Shown: positions 27,533 through 38,190, numbered from the stretch's first letter. The stretch: 64,000 nt of DNA from an uncultured Pontibacter sp. (GCF_947499215.1 NZ_CANMNI010000001.1:1445523-1509522), one strand, 5' to 3'. Translations and numbers: made by a program. Notes: generated by a model not told the origin, from the letters alone.

Positions 27533-27568
27533 GAAAAGCCGGTTATGCAGATAGCCGGCTTTTTTTTA
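27533..27568 (+). terminator. terminator of the Ctp protease gene
   Basis: AAAAGCCGGTTAT (27534-27546) pairs with ATAGCCGGCTTTT (27551-27563), then T residues. Confidence 0.9.
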
Positions 27569-27602
27569 TTTTGCACCATAGCCTCACCTATACCTTTAAC
27601 TC

Positions 27603-29342
27603 ATGAAACATCTCCACTTGCCCCAAGCTCTCCGATCAAAGCGTCATACCCTCACTTGTTTTGTGGTGGCAATGCTGATTTTCTCAGGTTGTGCTACCAA
27701 GCCGCAAACTCAGCTTGAAGCTGAAAACCGCGGTGTCGTAGCTGAAAAGGCTATGGTGGTTTCGGCTCATCCAGACGCCTCTAACATCGGGTTAGAGATA
27801 TTGCGGAGAGGTGGCAACGCCTACGATGCAGCCATCGCCACACAGTTTGCCTTGGCCGTCTGCTATCCGGTGGCAGGCAACATCGGTGGGGGTGGCTTTC
27901 TAGTTTACCGCCACCATACTGGTGAAACAGGCGCGCTCGACTTCCGCGAAAAAGCCCCTGTAGCCGCCCACCGTGACATGTACCTCGACTCCCTCGGCAA
28001 TGTTATACCTGACCTGAGCTTGCTTGGTCACTTGGCCGCTGGCGTACCCGGCTCCGTGGATGGCATGCTGAAAATACATGAGAAGTTAGGCTCTATGCCT
28101 TTTGCCGAGCTCGTGCAACCCGCCATCGACTTGGCTCGCCGAGGCGTGGTCCTGACCGAGCGTGAAGCCCGCATGCTTAACAATGCCTATGAAAGGATGA
28201 TCACGCATAACAAGCACACGCCATATCTGACGCGAGAGCAGGCTTGGCAGCCCGGCGATACCCTGTATCACCTTGATCTTGCCCGTACCTTGGAGCGCAT
28301 CCGCGACAAAGGCCGCGAGGGTTTCTATGCCGGTGAGACAGCCGACCTGATCGTGCGGGAGATGCAGCGCGGAGGCGGACTCATATCCCATGAGGACTTG
28401 CGCGATTACAACGCGATCTGGCGCACCCCGATTACCGGGCAATACAAAGATTACAAGATCACCTCTATGTCACCGCCATCGAGCGGCGGCATTGCTCTGC
28501 TGCAACTGCTCACCATGGTAGAGCCCTACGACCTGAAAAGCTACGGCTGGCAGCAGCCTCAGACCATACAGCTCATGACCGAGGCCAAGCGCCGTGTATA
28601 CGCTGACCGCGCCACCTACCTCGGCGACCCGGACTTCTACAAAGTACCGACAAGTGGCCTTTTGGATCGCAGCTACCTGCAAGAGCGCATGCGCAATGTG
28701 AGCTTGGAACAAGCCACCCTGTCCTCTGACGTGAAAGCAGGGGAGCTGCCGGTATACGAATCAGATCAGACGACACATTTCAGCATTGTGGACCAGTTGG
28801 GAAATGCGGCTTCCATTACTACCACCATCAATGGCGGCTACGGCTCTATGGTTGTGGTGGAGGGTGCCGGTTTCCTGCTCAACAATGAGATGGACGACTT
28901 TAGCGCGAAGCCGGGCGTGCCCAACATGTTTGGCTTGATTGGCGGCGAGGCCAACGCGGTGCAGCCCGGTAAGCGCATGCTTAGCGCTATGACGCCCACC
29001 ATAGTGGAGAAAGACGGCAAGCTATACATGGTAGTAGGCACGCCGGGCGGCTCCACCATCATCACCTCCGTGTTCCAGACCATCCTGAACGTGGTAGAGC
29101 ACGGCATGACGATGCAGGAAGCCGTTGCCGCCCCCCGTTTCCATCACCAGTGGCTGCCCGACGAGATCCAGCATGAGCCAGATGCCATCTTACCTGAAGT
29201 AAGGGCTGTTTTAGAAAGCAAGGGCTACAAGCTAAAGCAAAGAGGCAAATACGGAGCCGTGGAAGGTATATTGGTGCTACCTAATGGTAAGCTCGAAGGG
29301 GGTGCCGATCCACGTGGCGATGATACGGCTGTTGGTTTCTAA
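27603..29342 (+). CDS. ggt: gamma-glutamyltransferase
   Basis: 579 residues. Signal peptide with lipobox FSGC (C30), so probably a lipoprotein. The large-subunit region has [11 protein letters not shown] and DFREKAP; the self-cleavage site and nucleophile is T390 in [10 protein letters not shown]; the small subunit has [25 protein letters not shown] and GTPGGSTI. It cleaves gamma-glutamyl bonds in the periplasm. The genome makes bacillithiol (bshA below), which lacks that bond, so the substrate is likely imported glutathione or other gamma-glutamyl compounds (inference). Confidence 0.95.
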   Translation: MKHLHLPQALRSKRHTLTCFVVAMLIFSGCATKPQTQLEAENRGVVAEKAMVVSAHPDASNIGLEILRRGGNAYDAAIATQFALAVCYPVAGNIGGGGFLVYRHHTGETGALDFREKAPVAAHRDMYLDSLGNVIPDLSLLGHLAAGVPGSVDGMLKIHEKLGSMPFAELVQPAIDLARRGVVLTEREARMLNNAYERMITHNKHTPYLTREQAWQPGDTLYHLDLARTLERIRDKGREGFYAGETADLIVREMQRGGGLISHEDLRDYNAIWRTPITGQYKDYKITSMSPPSSGGIALLQLLTMVEPYDLKSYGWQQPQTIQLMTEAKRRVYADRATYLGDPDFYKVPTSGLLDRSYLQERMRNVSLEQATLSSDVKAGELPVYESDQTTHFSIVDQLGNAASITTTINGGYGSMVVVEGAGFLLNNEMDDFSAKPGVPNMFGLIGGEANAVQPGKRMLSAMTPTIVEKDGKLYMVVGTPGGSTIITSVFQTILNVVEHGMTMQEAVAAPRFHHQWLPDEIQHEPDAILPEVRAVLESKGYKLKQRGKYGAVEGILVLPNGKLEGGADPRGDDTAVGF

Positions 29343-29360
29343 TCAGGTATAAGACAAACA

Positions 29361-29397
29361 AAAAGAGCTCGCAGGTACTATACCTGCGAGCTCTTTT
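29361..29397. terminator. 17-bp perfect bidirectional terminator
   Basis: AAAAGAGCTCGCAGGTA (29361-29377) pairs exactly with 29381-29397, loop CTA; A/T tails on both sides, between convergent genes. The loop region contains one TATACCT copy. Confidence 0.9.
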
Positions 29398-29417
29398 CGA
29401 TTTAGTCCGGCTATACC

Positions 29418-29804
29418 TTAGCCGTTTTTTCTTTTCTCTATAAACCCGGCAATGTAAGTTGCCATGGCGGCTATACCTGTGGTGCTCATGAGTCCGAACA
29501 CAAGTTTGCGGCGATTCAGGGTAGCACTGTCGAACTTGGCCTCGGTTTCAACATCGGGCACTGCGGCTTGCAGGAACGAGCGCAGGGTTTGGAACAGCAG
29601 TATGCCTGTTACGCCCACTGCTACATGGGCCAGTGTTTGGTTGCCTTTTTCGAGCCCTTTGCTCAGCAGTAACAACCCGGAGCCTGCAGCGGCAGGTATA
29701 AGCGCAGTGGTTGGTCTTTTTTCGTTGAGCAGGTAGCTGCTTAAACCGGCGCCTATAAGTGTGGCACCATGCACGTTATTCATAATTTGCGGCTTGTCTA
29801 TCAT
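29418..29804 (-). CDS. small multispanning membrane protein, unknown
   Basis: 128 residues, not recognised. Four hydrophobic segments (GATLIGAGLSSYLL, TALIPAAAGSGLLLLS, LAHVAVGVTGILLFQ, LMSTTGIAAMATYIAGF) and a basic C-terminus (EKRKNG). A charged loop between segments 3 and 4 (DVETEAKFDSATLNRRK). The topology resembles small transmembrane proteins of the TMEM14 type, a comparison of architecture only. Confidence 0.75.
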   Translation of the reverse strand: MIDKPQIMNNVHGATLIGAGLSSYLLNEKRPTTALIPAAAGSGLLLLSKGLEKGNQTLAHVAVGVTGILLFQTLRSFLQAAVPDVETEAKFDSATLNRRKLVFGLMSTTGIAAMATYIAGFIEKRKNG

Positions 29805-29857
29805 AGTCTGTGTTACTTAGTGTTTATACTATTACCCTCTCTTACGTTAGGAGGTTA

Positions 29858-29897
29858 TCAAAAAAAAAGCGGCCCCCTGCAATGCAGAGAGCCGCTT
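29858..29897 (-). terminator. terminator of the T9SS nuclease gene
   Basis: AAGCGGC with GCCGCTT (29867-29897) around an inner CTGCA/TGCAG pairing; a T run on the minus strand. Confidence 0.8.
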
Positions 29898-29918
29898 CAC
29901 TATTGAAATCGATTTGGT

Positions 29919-32900
29919 TTAGTTCTTTATCAGACGTGACTGGAACACCTTGTCGCGTACCTGAATCTGCACAAAGTACATACCGTTGCGCAAAGCTGGC
30001 AGACGATCGTTAAGCTGTTCGATCACGGAATTCAGGGTGCCATTCAAGCCATGCATCTTGATGCCTTCTGCTGAATACACCGTCAACACCACATTTTCAA
30101 CCGTAGAAACATCTTCTGGCAACACGATGGTTACTGCGCCTCTGGTAGGGTTCGGATACATGCGGAACTCTTGGTTTTTGCGACGAGCCAAACCAGTAGG
30201 CGTATCGTTGTCGCGAACCTCCAGCGTGAAGCTGCGGGCGTTTGTGCCTATACCTAGGTCAGTAGTTGCTTGATTGATGAAGAACATAAGTTGTTCTGTC
30301 TCTTCAATTTCTTCATCATCTGCAATGCTCACTTCAAACGAAGCAGTGGTAGCATCAGCCGGCACCTCAACAGCAATTACGTTCTCGGCGGCAACCGGGG
30401 CTGTGGTATAGTCCACGGCAGTGGCAGTCGACTCGTCCTTCACGGTCAGGTATACCGTGTGGGCCTTCGGCTGTGCGGCTGAGAGTGTCAAGTTTACATT
30501 GAACGGGGCATCGCCTTCAGTTTTCGTCAGTGTTGGCTCCGTGAAAGTTACGGTTGGCGTTGTGCTAAACGTGAAGCGAGCTGACACCGGCATGTGATCA
30601 GAAGTGGTACTTCTAAAGCTGGAGATGCTGTTAAGGAACTGGTTCTCAATTACGATTGACTCATCGATGTACTCATCCGTCAAAGACTTAGATACGATGA
30701 TGTGATCCAAGAAGCTCTGGTAAGACCCACCAGCATAAGTGAAAGCGCCTGTTGTGCTCAGGTCGTAAGTCAGAGTAGTAAAGTCCTCGTCGTTCACGAA
30801 AGCTTCCAGTGAAGACGGCAGGTTGTTCACCACCGACACGTCCACGTCATCGTTCATGTCGCCGAGTAGCACCAAGTTGATGTTCGGATACTGCGCGTTA
30901 AGGCTGTCTTTCAGCACTTCTACGTCATACTTGCGCATGTTGTAGCGGCTCACGTCGGTATCGCGGTTGGCGCGTGTGTGCAGGTTAACCAAGTGGATGC
31001 GCTGCGCAACGCCATTTACAGTAGCTTCTACTTCTACCATGTATGGCAGACGGCCGCTTGCCCAGAAGCTGTCGCTAGTACCCGGATAGTTCTCCAGTTC
31101 TCTGCCTTCCAAAATCTCATTGTAGAGTGTGTTCAACAGCACTTTCTCTTTTTTGATCTGCACGGTCTCCTCTTTGTACACAAGGTATAGTTTCTGCGGA
31201 TCCATGGTGCCTGAACCGGATTTCTGTGAGTAAGAGTACACATCAGACTTCACGAAGCTGTAACCTTCTAACTCATTGATCAACTGCTCCATTTTCTCGT
31301 CATTCGAAATCTCCTGTAGCGCGATGATGTCGGCGTCCAACGTCTCGAGTACTTTCTTAGTGTTGCTGTACTGCAGATCCAAGTTGCTTGGGCCACCGCT
31401 TGTAGAGCCGAACCAAGCCACGTTCCAAGACACGATATCCAGTGTGCTGGTCTTAGCCAGTGAACTACCGCTCAACATGCCCTTCTCAGCAGAGAAATCG
31501 CCGCTTGTGTAAGTAATGGCACTTGAAGTGCGAAGCTTAGTGCTGGCAGGCTTAAAGCGAACGTATACCGTGTTTGTAGCAGCAGCTTCCTCGGCAGAGT
31601 AAGTGATAGAGGCTGCAAACGTCTCGTTGTCTTTCGAAAGTTCAAAGTCTTCCTCCACGCTCAGCGTCATGCCTTCGTAGCCCGGTGCAGAGAACCTGAA
31701 GCTCTGTGCCTCAGAAGCGTTTGGCGTTTCCACCATGCCGAAATCGTAATTAAAGTCGCTGGCCAACAGGGCGCGCTCCACGTTCTCCACAGCCACATCA
31801 TCCACTGTCCAGCGTGCTGCGCCGTCAGCTTCAGCTACTGCCGTGTAAACAAAAGCCACGAATACGCTCTCACCTTTGTAGGCGCTTAAATCAATAAAAG
31901 ACTGCTTCCAGTAGTCGGAGGCAAGCTCTGGGAAGTCACCGTTCAGCTCCGTCCAAGTAGCAGAGCTTGGGGCGCTTGTACCGTCGTAGTCAGTAGACAC
32001 CATCAGTTTTAGGCCCGGGCCTTTGAAAGCGGTTCTGGTCCAGAAGGTAAGGGCGGCGATGTTAAAGTCACTCAGGTCCAGCGAAGGAGAGATTAACCAG
32101 TCCTCGTTTTCACGGGCGCTACCGCTGAAGCCGTTGATCTGCACACCGTTGGTGCGCTGGTTGTCTTCGTTTTCTCTACCGAATGTAGTACAACCCCATA
32201 CCTGATCACCAATTACACTATAGGCAACCCATCCACCCGGAAGTGCTGTAGCACAATTATTGAAGTTCTGGATGTATGGGCTGAACACTTCAGCGGAAAG
32301 TGAAACGGTGCCATAGTCAACACCGTTGCTGCTGTGCGTGATCGTGCTGTTGAAGTTACCAACAGTGCTAGTCGCTAATTTCACAAACACCTTACGGGTT
32401 TCTTCCAGTTCGCTAGGGGTAAACACCAGTCGTTGGGTATACTCGCCATCTTCCGTTTTAGAAAGACTGAAAGCGCCATCTACGGCCAAAACAACCTCGT
32501 TTGTCAGCTCATGGCCCACAACATCATAAGAAAGAATATCGGCAACTTGATTGACACCCACCGTGCCGAAAGCAAGCGAGGAAGCGCTTACCTGTACCGG
32601 TTGTGGAGCAGGGTTTGTTTCTTCAATAACAATGTTATCAATAGCAACACCATCACGCGAACCGCCTACGCCAGACTCTACGTTCTCGTAAGTCACCCAA
32701 CGCAGCTGCACAACGGCATTGTTCTCAGCTCCGGCTGGCAACATGGCTTCAATCGATCTGATATCGCCTTCTTCCGTTAAATCCTTGCTGGTGTAGTCTG
32801 TGCTCGCCACTTCAGTCCAGTCACCTGATTCGCCTACACGGTACTGCAGCGTAACACCAACTGAACGGGATTGATTATTGATCAACTCGACATCATAGGA

Positions 32901-33296
32901 AACCTTAATACTAGATTTTCCCATTGTGTTGACAGCCGCCGCAATCTGGTCAGAGCCATTGGATGAGTTGGATGACAGCTGAACGTAAAGTCTGTTTCCG
33001 CCGCCTGCCGTGTAATTATACACACTTGAACCACCAGACTGCTTTAAGTCTTTGACTAATATTGGAGCATCAGCTGATGGAGTAGACGCCAAAGCGGCCG
33101 TCTTGGAGTTGTTGTATCCATTCAACCAAGCCGCGATGCCAGCCGGAAGCTCCGTCGTACTGCCCATACTACTAAAGTCGGTGCTAAATGGAAGCGTTTG
33201 GGGAGTTGGATTACTTTGCCCTTGTACCTCATTGCCCGCCAAAAGGCCGCAGCATACCAGCACAAAGGCAGAAACCTTGTGTAAATGTTTAAACAT
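29919..33296 (-). CDS. secreted endonuclease/exonuclease/phosphatase-family protein with T9SS sorting tail
   Basis: 1125 residues. Signal peptide (about 1-27, ending VQGQ); two beta-rich carbohydrate- or adhesion-like regions of choice-of-anchor type (to about 590); an EEP nuclease/phosphatase domain (about 620-870) with IVSWNVAWFGS, ALQEISND, HLVNLHTRAN, LLGDMNDDVD and the final TSDHMPV; a Calx-beta domain (about 890-1010); and a type IX sorting domain ending FRMYPNPTRGAVT...SRLIKN. Probably an extracellular DNase or phosphodiesterase for nutrient scavenging. ATG 33296 chosen at the signal peptide. Monocistronic. Confidence 0.93.
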   Translation of the reverse strand: MFKHLHKVSAFVLVCCGLLAGNEVQGQSNPTPQTLPFSTDFSSMGSTTELPAGIAAWLNGYNNSKTAALASTPSADAPILVKDLKQSGGSSVYNYTAGGGNRLYVQLSSNSSNGSDQIAAAVNTMGKSSIKVSYDVELINNQSRSVGVTLQYRVGESGDWTEVASTDYTSKDLTEEGDIRSIEAMLPAGAENNAVVQLRWVTYENVESGVGGSRDGVAIDNIVIEETNPAPQPVQVSASSLAFGTVGVNQVADILSYDVVGHELTNEVVLAVDGAFSLSKTEDGEYTQRLVFTPSELEETRKVFVKLATSTVGNFNSTITHSSNGVDYGTVSLSAEVFSPYIQNFNNCATALPGGWVAYSVIGDQVWGCTTFGRENEDNQRTNGVQINGFSGSARENEDWLISPSLDLSDFNIAALTFWTRTAFKGPGLKLMVSTDYDGTSAPSSATWTELNGDFPELASDYWKQSFIDLSAYKGESVFVAFVYTAVAEADGAARWTVDDVAVENVERALLASDFNYDFGMVETPNASEAQSFRFSAPGYEGMTLSVEEDFELSKDNETFAASITYSAEEAAATNTVYVRFKPASTKLRTSSAITYTSGDFSAEKGMLSGSSLAKTSTLDIVSWNVAWFGSTSGGPSNLDLQYSNTKKVLETLDADIIALQEISNDEKMEQLINELEGYSFVKSDVYSYSQKSGSGTMDPQKLYLVYKEETVQIKKEKVLLNTLYNEILEGRELENYPGTSDSFWASGRLPYMVEVEATVNGVAQRIHLVNLHTRANRDTDVSRYNMRKYDVEVLKDSLNAQYPNINLVLLGDMNDDVDVSVVNNLPSSLEAFVNDEDFTTLTYDLSTTGAFTYAGGSYQSFLDHIIVSKSLTDEYIDESIVIENQFLNSISSFRSTTSDHMPVSARFTFSTTPTVTFTEPTLTKTEGDAPFNVNLTLSAAQPKAHTVYLTVKDESTATAVDYTTAPVAAENVIAVEVPADATTASFEVSIADDEEIEETEQLMFFINQATTDLGIGTNARSFTLEVRDNDTPTGLARRKNQEFRMYPNPTRGAVTIVLPEDVSTVENVVLTVYSAEGIKMHGLNGTLNSVIEQLNDRLPALRNGMYFVQIQVRDKVFQSRLIKN

Positions 33297-33488
33297 AAGT
33301 ATAAGATTGATTTGAGATTTTCCCGAACAGGATGGGGTAATGCAATGCACTGAAGTACATCGGCTTTAGACTACAGGATGTAGGAGATAAAACCATCTTA
33401 CAAATGTAAGAAGATGGTTCTAATGTAATGTTATGAATTCGTTATAAATAATTAATTCATAATATATAGATATATTATCCCAATTCAG

Positions 33489-34646
33489 TTAAATCGCAAC
33501 CAGTGCCTGTTCTATATCTTTGATCAGATAATCCGGGTCTTCTAGTCCAATATAGAAGCGAACCAAGTTAAAGTCGAGTTTGCCTTTATGCGTGCCGTTG
33601 CTGTAGTAAGCCGCCGCAGGGTATATCAGTGACTCGTGCCCTCCCCATGAGGCCGCCATCAGGAAGTGCTGCAGGCTGTTGCAGAAGTTATCGATCTTCC
33701 GGATATCATCTGTTCTCAGGGCTATGGTAAACTGCCCAGTATTGCTTTTCATCTGCCGTTTTGCCAGTTCATACTGTGGGTGCGAAGGTGAGAATGGATA
33801 ATAGATCCGATCCACTTTGGGGTGTTTTTCCAGCCAAGCCACTACTTTTCGGGTGGACGCGGCAACCCGCTCCATACGCACCGGCAACGTGCGGAGCCCG
33901 CGCAGAAGCAACCATGCATCGTGTGGGGCGAGAATGGCGCCCAAGGTCATGTACTCCCGTTCAAATATCCTATTGATCATCTCACGACTGCCACAGATAA
34001 TGCCGCCCATGGTGTCGGAGTGTCCGCCTATGTACTTGGTACAGGAATGCACCACTAGGTCAACTCCGAACTGGATGGGATTCTGGTAAAGCGGCGAGGC
34101 AAAACTGTTGTCGATGATGGTGCTGCAGCCGTGCTGTTTTGCCAAGGCTGTAATGACAGCAATATCCTGCAGTTCGAAAGTGAAGGAATTGGGACTTTCC
34201 ATATAAAGCAGCTTGGTGTTAGGCCTGATGGCCCGACGGTAGTTCTCTGTGTCCGTGCCATCCACCATCGTTACCTCTACCCCAAACCGAGGCAAAAAGC
34301 GCTTCATCAGTACATTGGTCCAGCCATAGGGTTTTTCAATGCACACCACGTGGTCGCCTGCATTCAATTGCGAGAGCACAGCAGCCGACACAGCCGCAAT
34401 CCCGCTCCCAAAGGCGATGGCATGCTCCGCTCCTTCCAAGGCAGCCAGCTTCTGTTCAAGCATAGTCACAGTGGGGTTGTTGCCGCGGGTATACAAGTAA
34501 GACTCTGCTTCGTTCTGCAGCATGCGGCGCATGTCATCTACTGTCTTGCAGGCAAAATTGCTGGTCTGCAAAATGGGTGGCGCCACAGCATTGTAATACA
34601 ATTCACGGTCTTCGCCCAGTTCATTCAGAATATAGGATAGCTCCAT
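33489..34646 (-). CDS. trans-sulfuration (Cys/Met metabolism) PLP-dependent enzyme
   Basis: 385 residues, fold type I. YTRGNNPTVTMLEQKLAALE, GSGIAAVSAAVL, ESPNSFTFELQDI, DNSFASPLYQNP and SCTKYIGGHSDTMGG, where the Lys binds PLP. Cystathionine gamma-synthase, gamma-lyase, O-acetylhomoserine sulfhydrylase and methionine gamma-lyase share these motifs, and the residues that separate them cannot be judged here. No Cys/Met genes are adjacent. Confidence 0.9.
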   Translation of the reverse strand: MELSYILNELGEDRELYYNAVAPPILQTSNFACKTVDDMRRMLQNEAESYLYTRGNNPTVTMLEQKLAALEGAEHAIAFGSGIAAVSAAVLSQLNAGDHVVCIEKPYGWTNVLMKRFLPRFGVEVTMVDGTDTENYRRAIRPNTKLLYMESPNSFTFELQDIAVITALAKQHGCSTIIDNSFASPLYQNPIQFGVDLVVHSCTKYIGGHSDTMGGIICGSREMINRIFEREYMTLGAILAPHDAWLLLRGLRTLPVRMERVAASTRKVVAWLEKHPKVDRIYYPFSPSHPQYELAKRQMKSNTGQFTIALRTDDIRKIDNFCNSLQHFLMAASWGGHESLIYPAAAYYSNGTHKGKLDFNLVRFYIGLEDPDYLIKDIEQALVAI

Positions 34647-34912
34647 AGTCGATCAGTTTTGCTTTGCCTTATTTTAATCTTTTTCACTGATACGAATTAT
34701 CCTGCAAGGCTGTCGTTTTCATCTCTGTACTGTATCGTTTTAACCTTGAAAAAAGCATCTTAAAATGCCTCTTACACAGACAAATAGGAGTAGTGAAAAA
34801 TAATTTTAAATAACTTTATAACACATTGATAATCAATTATTTATAACAACGAAAACACTGACATTATTACACAAAATTGCAACTGTTAGCAAGTCATAAA
34901 TGTTGTAATAAC

Positions 34913-35941
34913 ATGAAAGAGAAAGAAGAAGAAAACATCATATCCATGTATCCGGAAGAGCAGAAGCAACTGGACAAGGAATGGTATAAATCTATTCCGG
35001 CGCAGGTGTTTCTGAACTACTTTTTTGCGATAAACTACCATCTTGATCATTATGAAGGCATGGGCCTGCAACAGTTGGCTTACTTCAAGGACGTGCCGGC
35101 AGAACTGCCGGAAGAAGATGTGGAAGCAGTGAAAAGATTGTTGTTGAACAGCTGGAATACTGAGTACGCCCTGCGTGCCACTGCCGAACTAGGCGATGAA
35201 AGCTATATCCGCAATGCCTTGCATTGGACATTCCCGCAGGCTTACTATACCGTATTTGCGAGCTTGCAGGCTTTCCTACACACACGTCAAATCAAGACGA
35301 GTAATGAAGCATTGGTAATGCGCGAGGCCGGCCGACTTGTAGTGAAGAATGCTTATCCGCAGGCCATGAGCTTTTATGCATCCGGGCATTATGACGACTT
35401 CCGTGTGAACCGTCTGCCGCTGGCGCATTACAAACCGGGTCTGCAGATAGCGGGCAAAGAGTTGGAGGCCCAGTCGCAGATCGGGCAGTTTCTGCGCACG
35501 ACCCGCCGCATGAAAGCCAAGGCGGTGCGACAGCATGTACAAGCCAATGCCGCTACCGCTATACGCAGTAGCCGTACCGGAGAAGTGCTCCAGAAGTTTG
35601 GACCGCAACACTGGCAGCAGCTGACTTGGCGCGTGGGTTATACTACCCTGTTCGATTTGTTGGCTAGGTTGCGCATTTCCAATTCACACCGCGAGATAGA
35701 GCGTTTTGTGCAGGCTGACATCGACTTCAAGCTGTTCCACGAGTCGCTGTTAGAGATTGTAAGTTACCTCAACGGTATACATGAGAGCTATGTGGCACAG
35801 GCCATGGGATTGCAGCAGTACGAAGCCTTTGTGCAAGAACTGCCAGCTTACCTGCAAAACTCTTTTGTTGCAGCCAGACTGCAAGATAAAATAAAGCCGC
35901 TCCTCCAAGACGAACAGCAGCGATTCCGCACAGCTGCCTAA
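34913..35941 (+). CDS. uncharacterised helical protein
   Basis: 342 residues; no family recognised. Predicted mostly alpha-helical and cytosolic, with an acidic start (KEKEEENIISMYPEEQKQ), many aromatic residues (FLNYFFAINYHLDHYEGM), and a basic middle (TTRRMKAKAVRQHVQANAAT). ATG 34913 chosen because the frame upstream lacks a plausible start and lies in AT-rich promoter DNA. Divergent from the Cys/Met enzyme with a 266-base AT-rich spacer; a terminator follows. Confidence 0.78.
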   Translation: MKEKEEENIISMYPEEQKQLDKEWYKSIPAQVFLNYFFAINYHLDHYEGMGLQQLAYFKDVPAELPEEDVEAVKRLLLNSWNTEYALRATAELGDESYIRNALHWTFPQAYYTVFASLQAFLHTRQIKTSNEALVMREAGRLVVKNAYPQAMSFYASGHYDDFRVNRLPLAHYKPGLQIAGKELEAQSQIGQFLRTTRRMKAKAVRQHVQANAATAIRSSRTGEVLQKFGPQHWQQLTWRVGYTTLFDLLARLRISNSHREIERFVQADIDFKLFHESLLEIVSYLNGIHESYVAQAMGLQQYEAFVQELPAYLQNSFVAARLQDKIKPLLQDEQQRFRTAA

Positions 35942-35969
35942 GTCTTTTCGATCTACTACATATATGGGC

Positions 35970-36006
35970 GCCCTTGCAGACTGTGGTTTGCAAGGGCCTT
36001 TTTTTT
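35970..36006 (+). terminator. terminator of the uncharacterised gene
   Basis: GCCCTTGCA (35970-35978) pairs with TGCAAGGGC (35989-35997), then eight T. Confidence 0.9.
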
Positions 36007-36216
36007 GGTTAGAGTTCTCGGGATTGAAGTTACCCCCAGCTTTTGCAGTGCGGTTTCACCCCGATTTACCTGCCCTTCCGAAGGGAAATTTTATGCACAA
36101 TTGACATCCCCCTGCCCCCTTCTTTGTCGAGGGCCCCTACCCCCAAGGGGGACTTTTTCTAGAGTTTCCAAGCATAAGGGTATAAGCCTTGTCGCTTCCA
36201 TTTTACTCACACATAT

Positions 36217-36418
36217 CGCTGGCACGCATTGTAAAACTAACTCGCACCGAAACTATGAAACAGATCACGGTGGCTTGGTGCACTAAAACGACTACCCACT
36301 GTTCGAGCGGTCAGCGAGTTTGGGGAGTCTTGATTTTTTTGCTTACTTTTTTCATCAAGGAAAAAAGTAAGGCCCGGCTGGCCAAGCCAAGCTATAAATC
36401 AAATTTGGTTGCTAAAAC
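36217..36418 (+). repeat. dispersed ~200-bp repeat, copy A
   Basis: Shares an alignable stretch with 52012-52216: CGCTGGCACGCATTG, GAAACAGATCAC, GCGGTCAGCGAGTTTG, the hairpin block and GCTATAAATC. The hairpin CTTACTTTTTT (36342-36352) with AAAAAAGTAAG (36361-36371) is 11 bp perfect; its loop holds ATCAAG (36354-36359), complementary to CTTGAT upstream (36329-36334). The surrounding region 36007-36586 has no credible gene; short frames here are repeat artefacts. Confidence 0.75.
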
Positions 36419-36586
36419 AACAGCAGTTGCTACGCCAGCACAGTGTAAGCTACATTCATAAGTATGAGTGTGAATTCTCACTTAACTTCTTAACCTTTAA
36501 CAATCACCAATTAACCCTTTAAAAGCTGCCGATAATTTAGCAATTTTGCAGCTTGATCTTAAAATATCACTTTTAGTACATATCGC

Positions 36587-38113
36587 ATGCAACTAAGCGA
36601 ACAGGAACTACGCAGACGCCACGAGCGCGAAGAACTAGAGAAAATGGGCATCAACCCATATCCCTCTGAAACATTTGAAGTTACGGCCACGGCCAAAGAG
36701 ATAAAGGAGAATTTCGATAAGGAGAAGAACAACTACCAGGAAGTAACCTTGGCTGGTCGTTTGATGAGCCGCCGTGTAATGGGCAAGGCCTCGTTTGCTG
36801 AGCTTATGGACAGCACAGGCCGCATCCAGATCTACGTATCGCGCGATGATATTGCGCCGGGCGAGAACAAGGACATGTACAACACCGTGTTCAAGAAAAT
36901 GCTTGACATCGGTGACTTCATCGGCATCAAAGGTTATGCATTTGTAACGCAGGTTGGTGAAATCTCCGTGCACGTTACAGAATTGAAAGTATTGACCAAG
37001 TCGCTTCGTCCGCTCCCGATCGTAAAGCGTGAAATCGACGAGAACGGCAACGAGATCGTGCACGACGGTTTCACTGACCCGGAGCTGCGCTACCGCCAGC
37101 GTTACGTCGACCTGATCGTGAACCCGCATGTGCGTGAGACCTTCCGTAAGCGTACGCAACTGGTGAACTCTATGCGCCAGTATCTGACCGAGCAAGGCTA
37201 CCTAGAAGTGGAGACCCCTATCCTGCAGCCACTCTACGGAGGTGCTGCGGCGCGTCCGTTTAAGACGCACCACAACACGCTGGACATGACGCTATACCTG
37301 CGCATTGCCAACGAGCTATACTTGAAGCGCCTCATCGTGGGTGGTTTCGACGGTGTATTCGAGTTCGCAAAAGACTTTCGCAACGAAGGCATGAGCCGCT
37401 TTCACAATCCGGAGTTCACGCAAGTGGAGCTGTACGTAGCTTACAAAGACTACAACTGGATGATGGACCTTGTAGAAACCATGGTGGAAAAGGTAGCCAT
37501 GGACCTGCACGGTACCACAGAAGTGCAGGTTGGTGAGAACGTTATCAACTTCCAGCGCCCTTGGAAGCGCTTCACCATGTTTGAGGCTATCGAGCATTTC
37601 ACTAAGATCAACATCTCGGAGATGGAAGAGCCTGAACTGCGTCAGACAGCCGAATCGCTCGGTATAAAAGTGGATCCAAAACTAGGCAAAGGCAAGATCA
37701 TCGACGAGATTTTCGGCGAGACCTGCGAGCCATACCTGATCCAGCCAACCTTCATCACGGACTATCCTGTGGAGATGAGTCCGCTGGCCAAGAAGCACCG
37801 CGACAAGCCTGGTCTGGTAGAGCGTTTCGAGGCGATCTGCAACGGCAAGGAAATCTGCAACGCCTTCTCTGAGCTGAACGACCCGATTGACCAGCGTGCC
37901 CGCTTTGAAGAGCAGCTGGAACTTGGCAAGCGTGGCGACACCGAAGCCATGGTACTGGACGAAGACTTCCTGCGTGCCTTGGAGTATGGTATGCCGCCAA
38001 CAGCAGGTCTGGGCATCGGCATCGACCGCCTGAGCATGATCATGACGAACTCACACTCTATCCAAGATGTGCTGTTCTTCCCGCAAATGAAGCCAGAGAA
38101 AAGAGAAGAATAA
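36587..38113 (+). CDS. lysS: lysyl-tRNA synthetase, class II
   Basis: 508 residues. N-terminal OB-fold anticodon-binding domain (about 50-160, [20 protein letters not shown]), then the class II catalytic core: motif 1 region ([17 protein letters not shown]), motif 2 [18 protein letters not shown], motif 3 [13 protein letters not shown]. It charges tRNA-Lys. The start sits 169 bases after repeat A. Monocistronic; an unusually long terminator follows. Confidence 0.97.
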   Translation: MQLSEQELRRRHEREELEKMGINPYPSETFEVTATAKEIKENFDKEKNNYQEVTLAGRLMSRRVMGKASFAELMDSTGRIQIYVSRDDIAPGENKDMYNTVFKKMLDIGDFIGIKGYAFVTQVGEISVHVTELKVLTKSLRPLPIVKREIDENGNEIVHDGFTDPELRYRQRYVDLIVNPHVRETFRKRTQLVNSMRQYLTEQGYLEVETPILQPLYGGAAARPFKTHHNTLDMTLYLRIANELYLKRLIVGGFDGVFEFAKDFRNEGMSRFHNPEFTQVELYVAYKDYNWMMDLVETMVEKVAMDLHGTTEVQVGENVINFQRPWKRFTMFEAIEHFTKINISEMEEPELRQTAESLGIKVDPKLGKGKIIDEIFGETCEPYLIQPTFITDYPVEMSPLAKKHRDKPGLVERFEAICNGKEICNAFSELNDPIDQRARFEEQLELGKRGDTEAMVLDEDFLRALEYGMPPTAGLGIGIDRLSMIMTNSHSIQDVLFFPQMKPEKREE

Positions 38114-38121
38114 TCACTATA

Positions 38122-38175
38122 CCATACAAAACAGAAGCGCCCGCTATACTTAGCGGGCGCTTCTGTTTTGTATGG
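38122..38175. terminator. 25-bp perfect bidirectional terminator
   Basis: 38122-38146 is the exact reverse complement of 38151-38175 with a four-base loop TACT; the GC-rich core GCGCCCGCTA is flanked by ACAAAACAG arms giving U runs both ways. It separates lysS from a convergent ytxH-type gene. Confidence 0.9.
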
Positions 38176-38190
38176 CACAAGGCTTTAGCC

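Noticed and set aside
33297..33488. Riboswitch (SAM type) near the Cys/Met enzyme
   Set aside because: The enzyme's leader is on the other side (34647-34912), and no recognisable SAM aptamer is present in either region.
36189..36461. Frames in repeat copy A (…LLTFFIKEKSKAR…)
   Set aside because: Same repeat gives such peptides at copy B (52007-52228) with frame and length not conserved.
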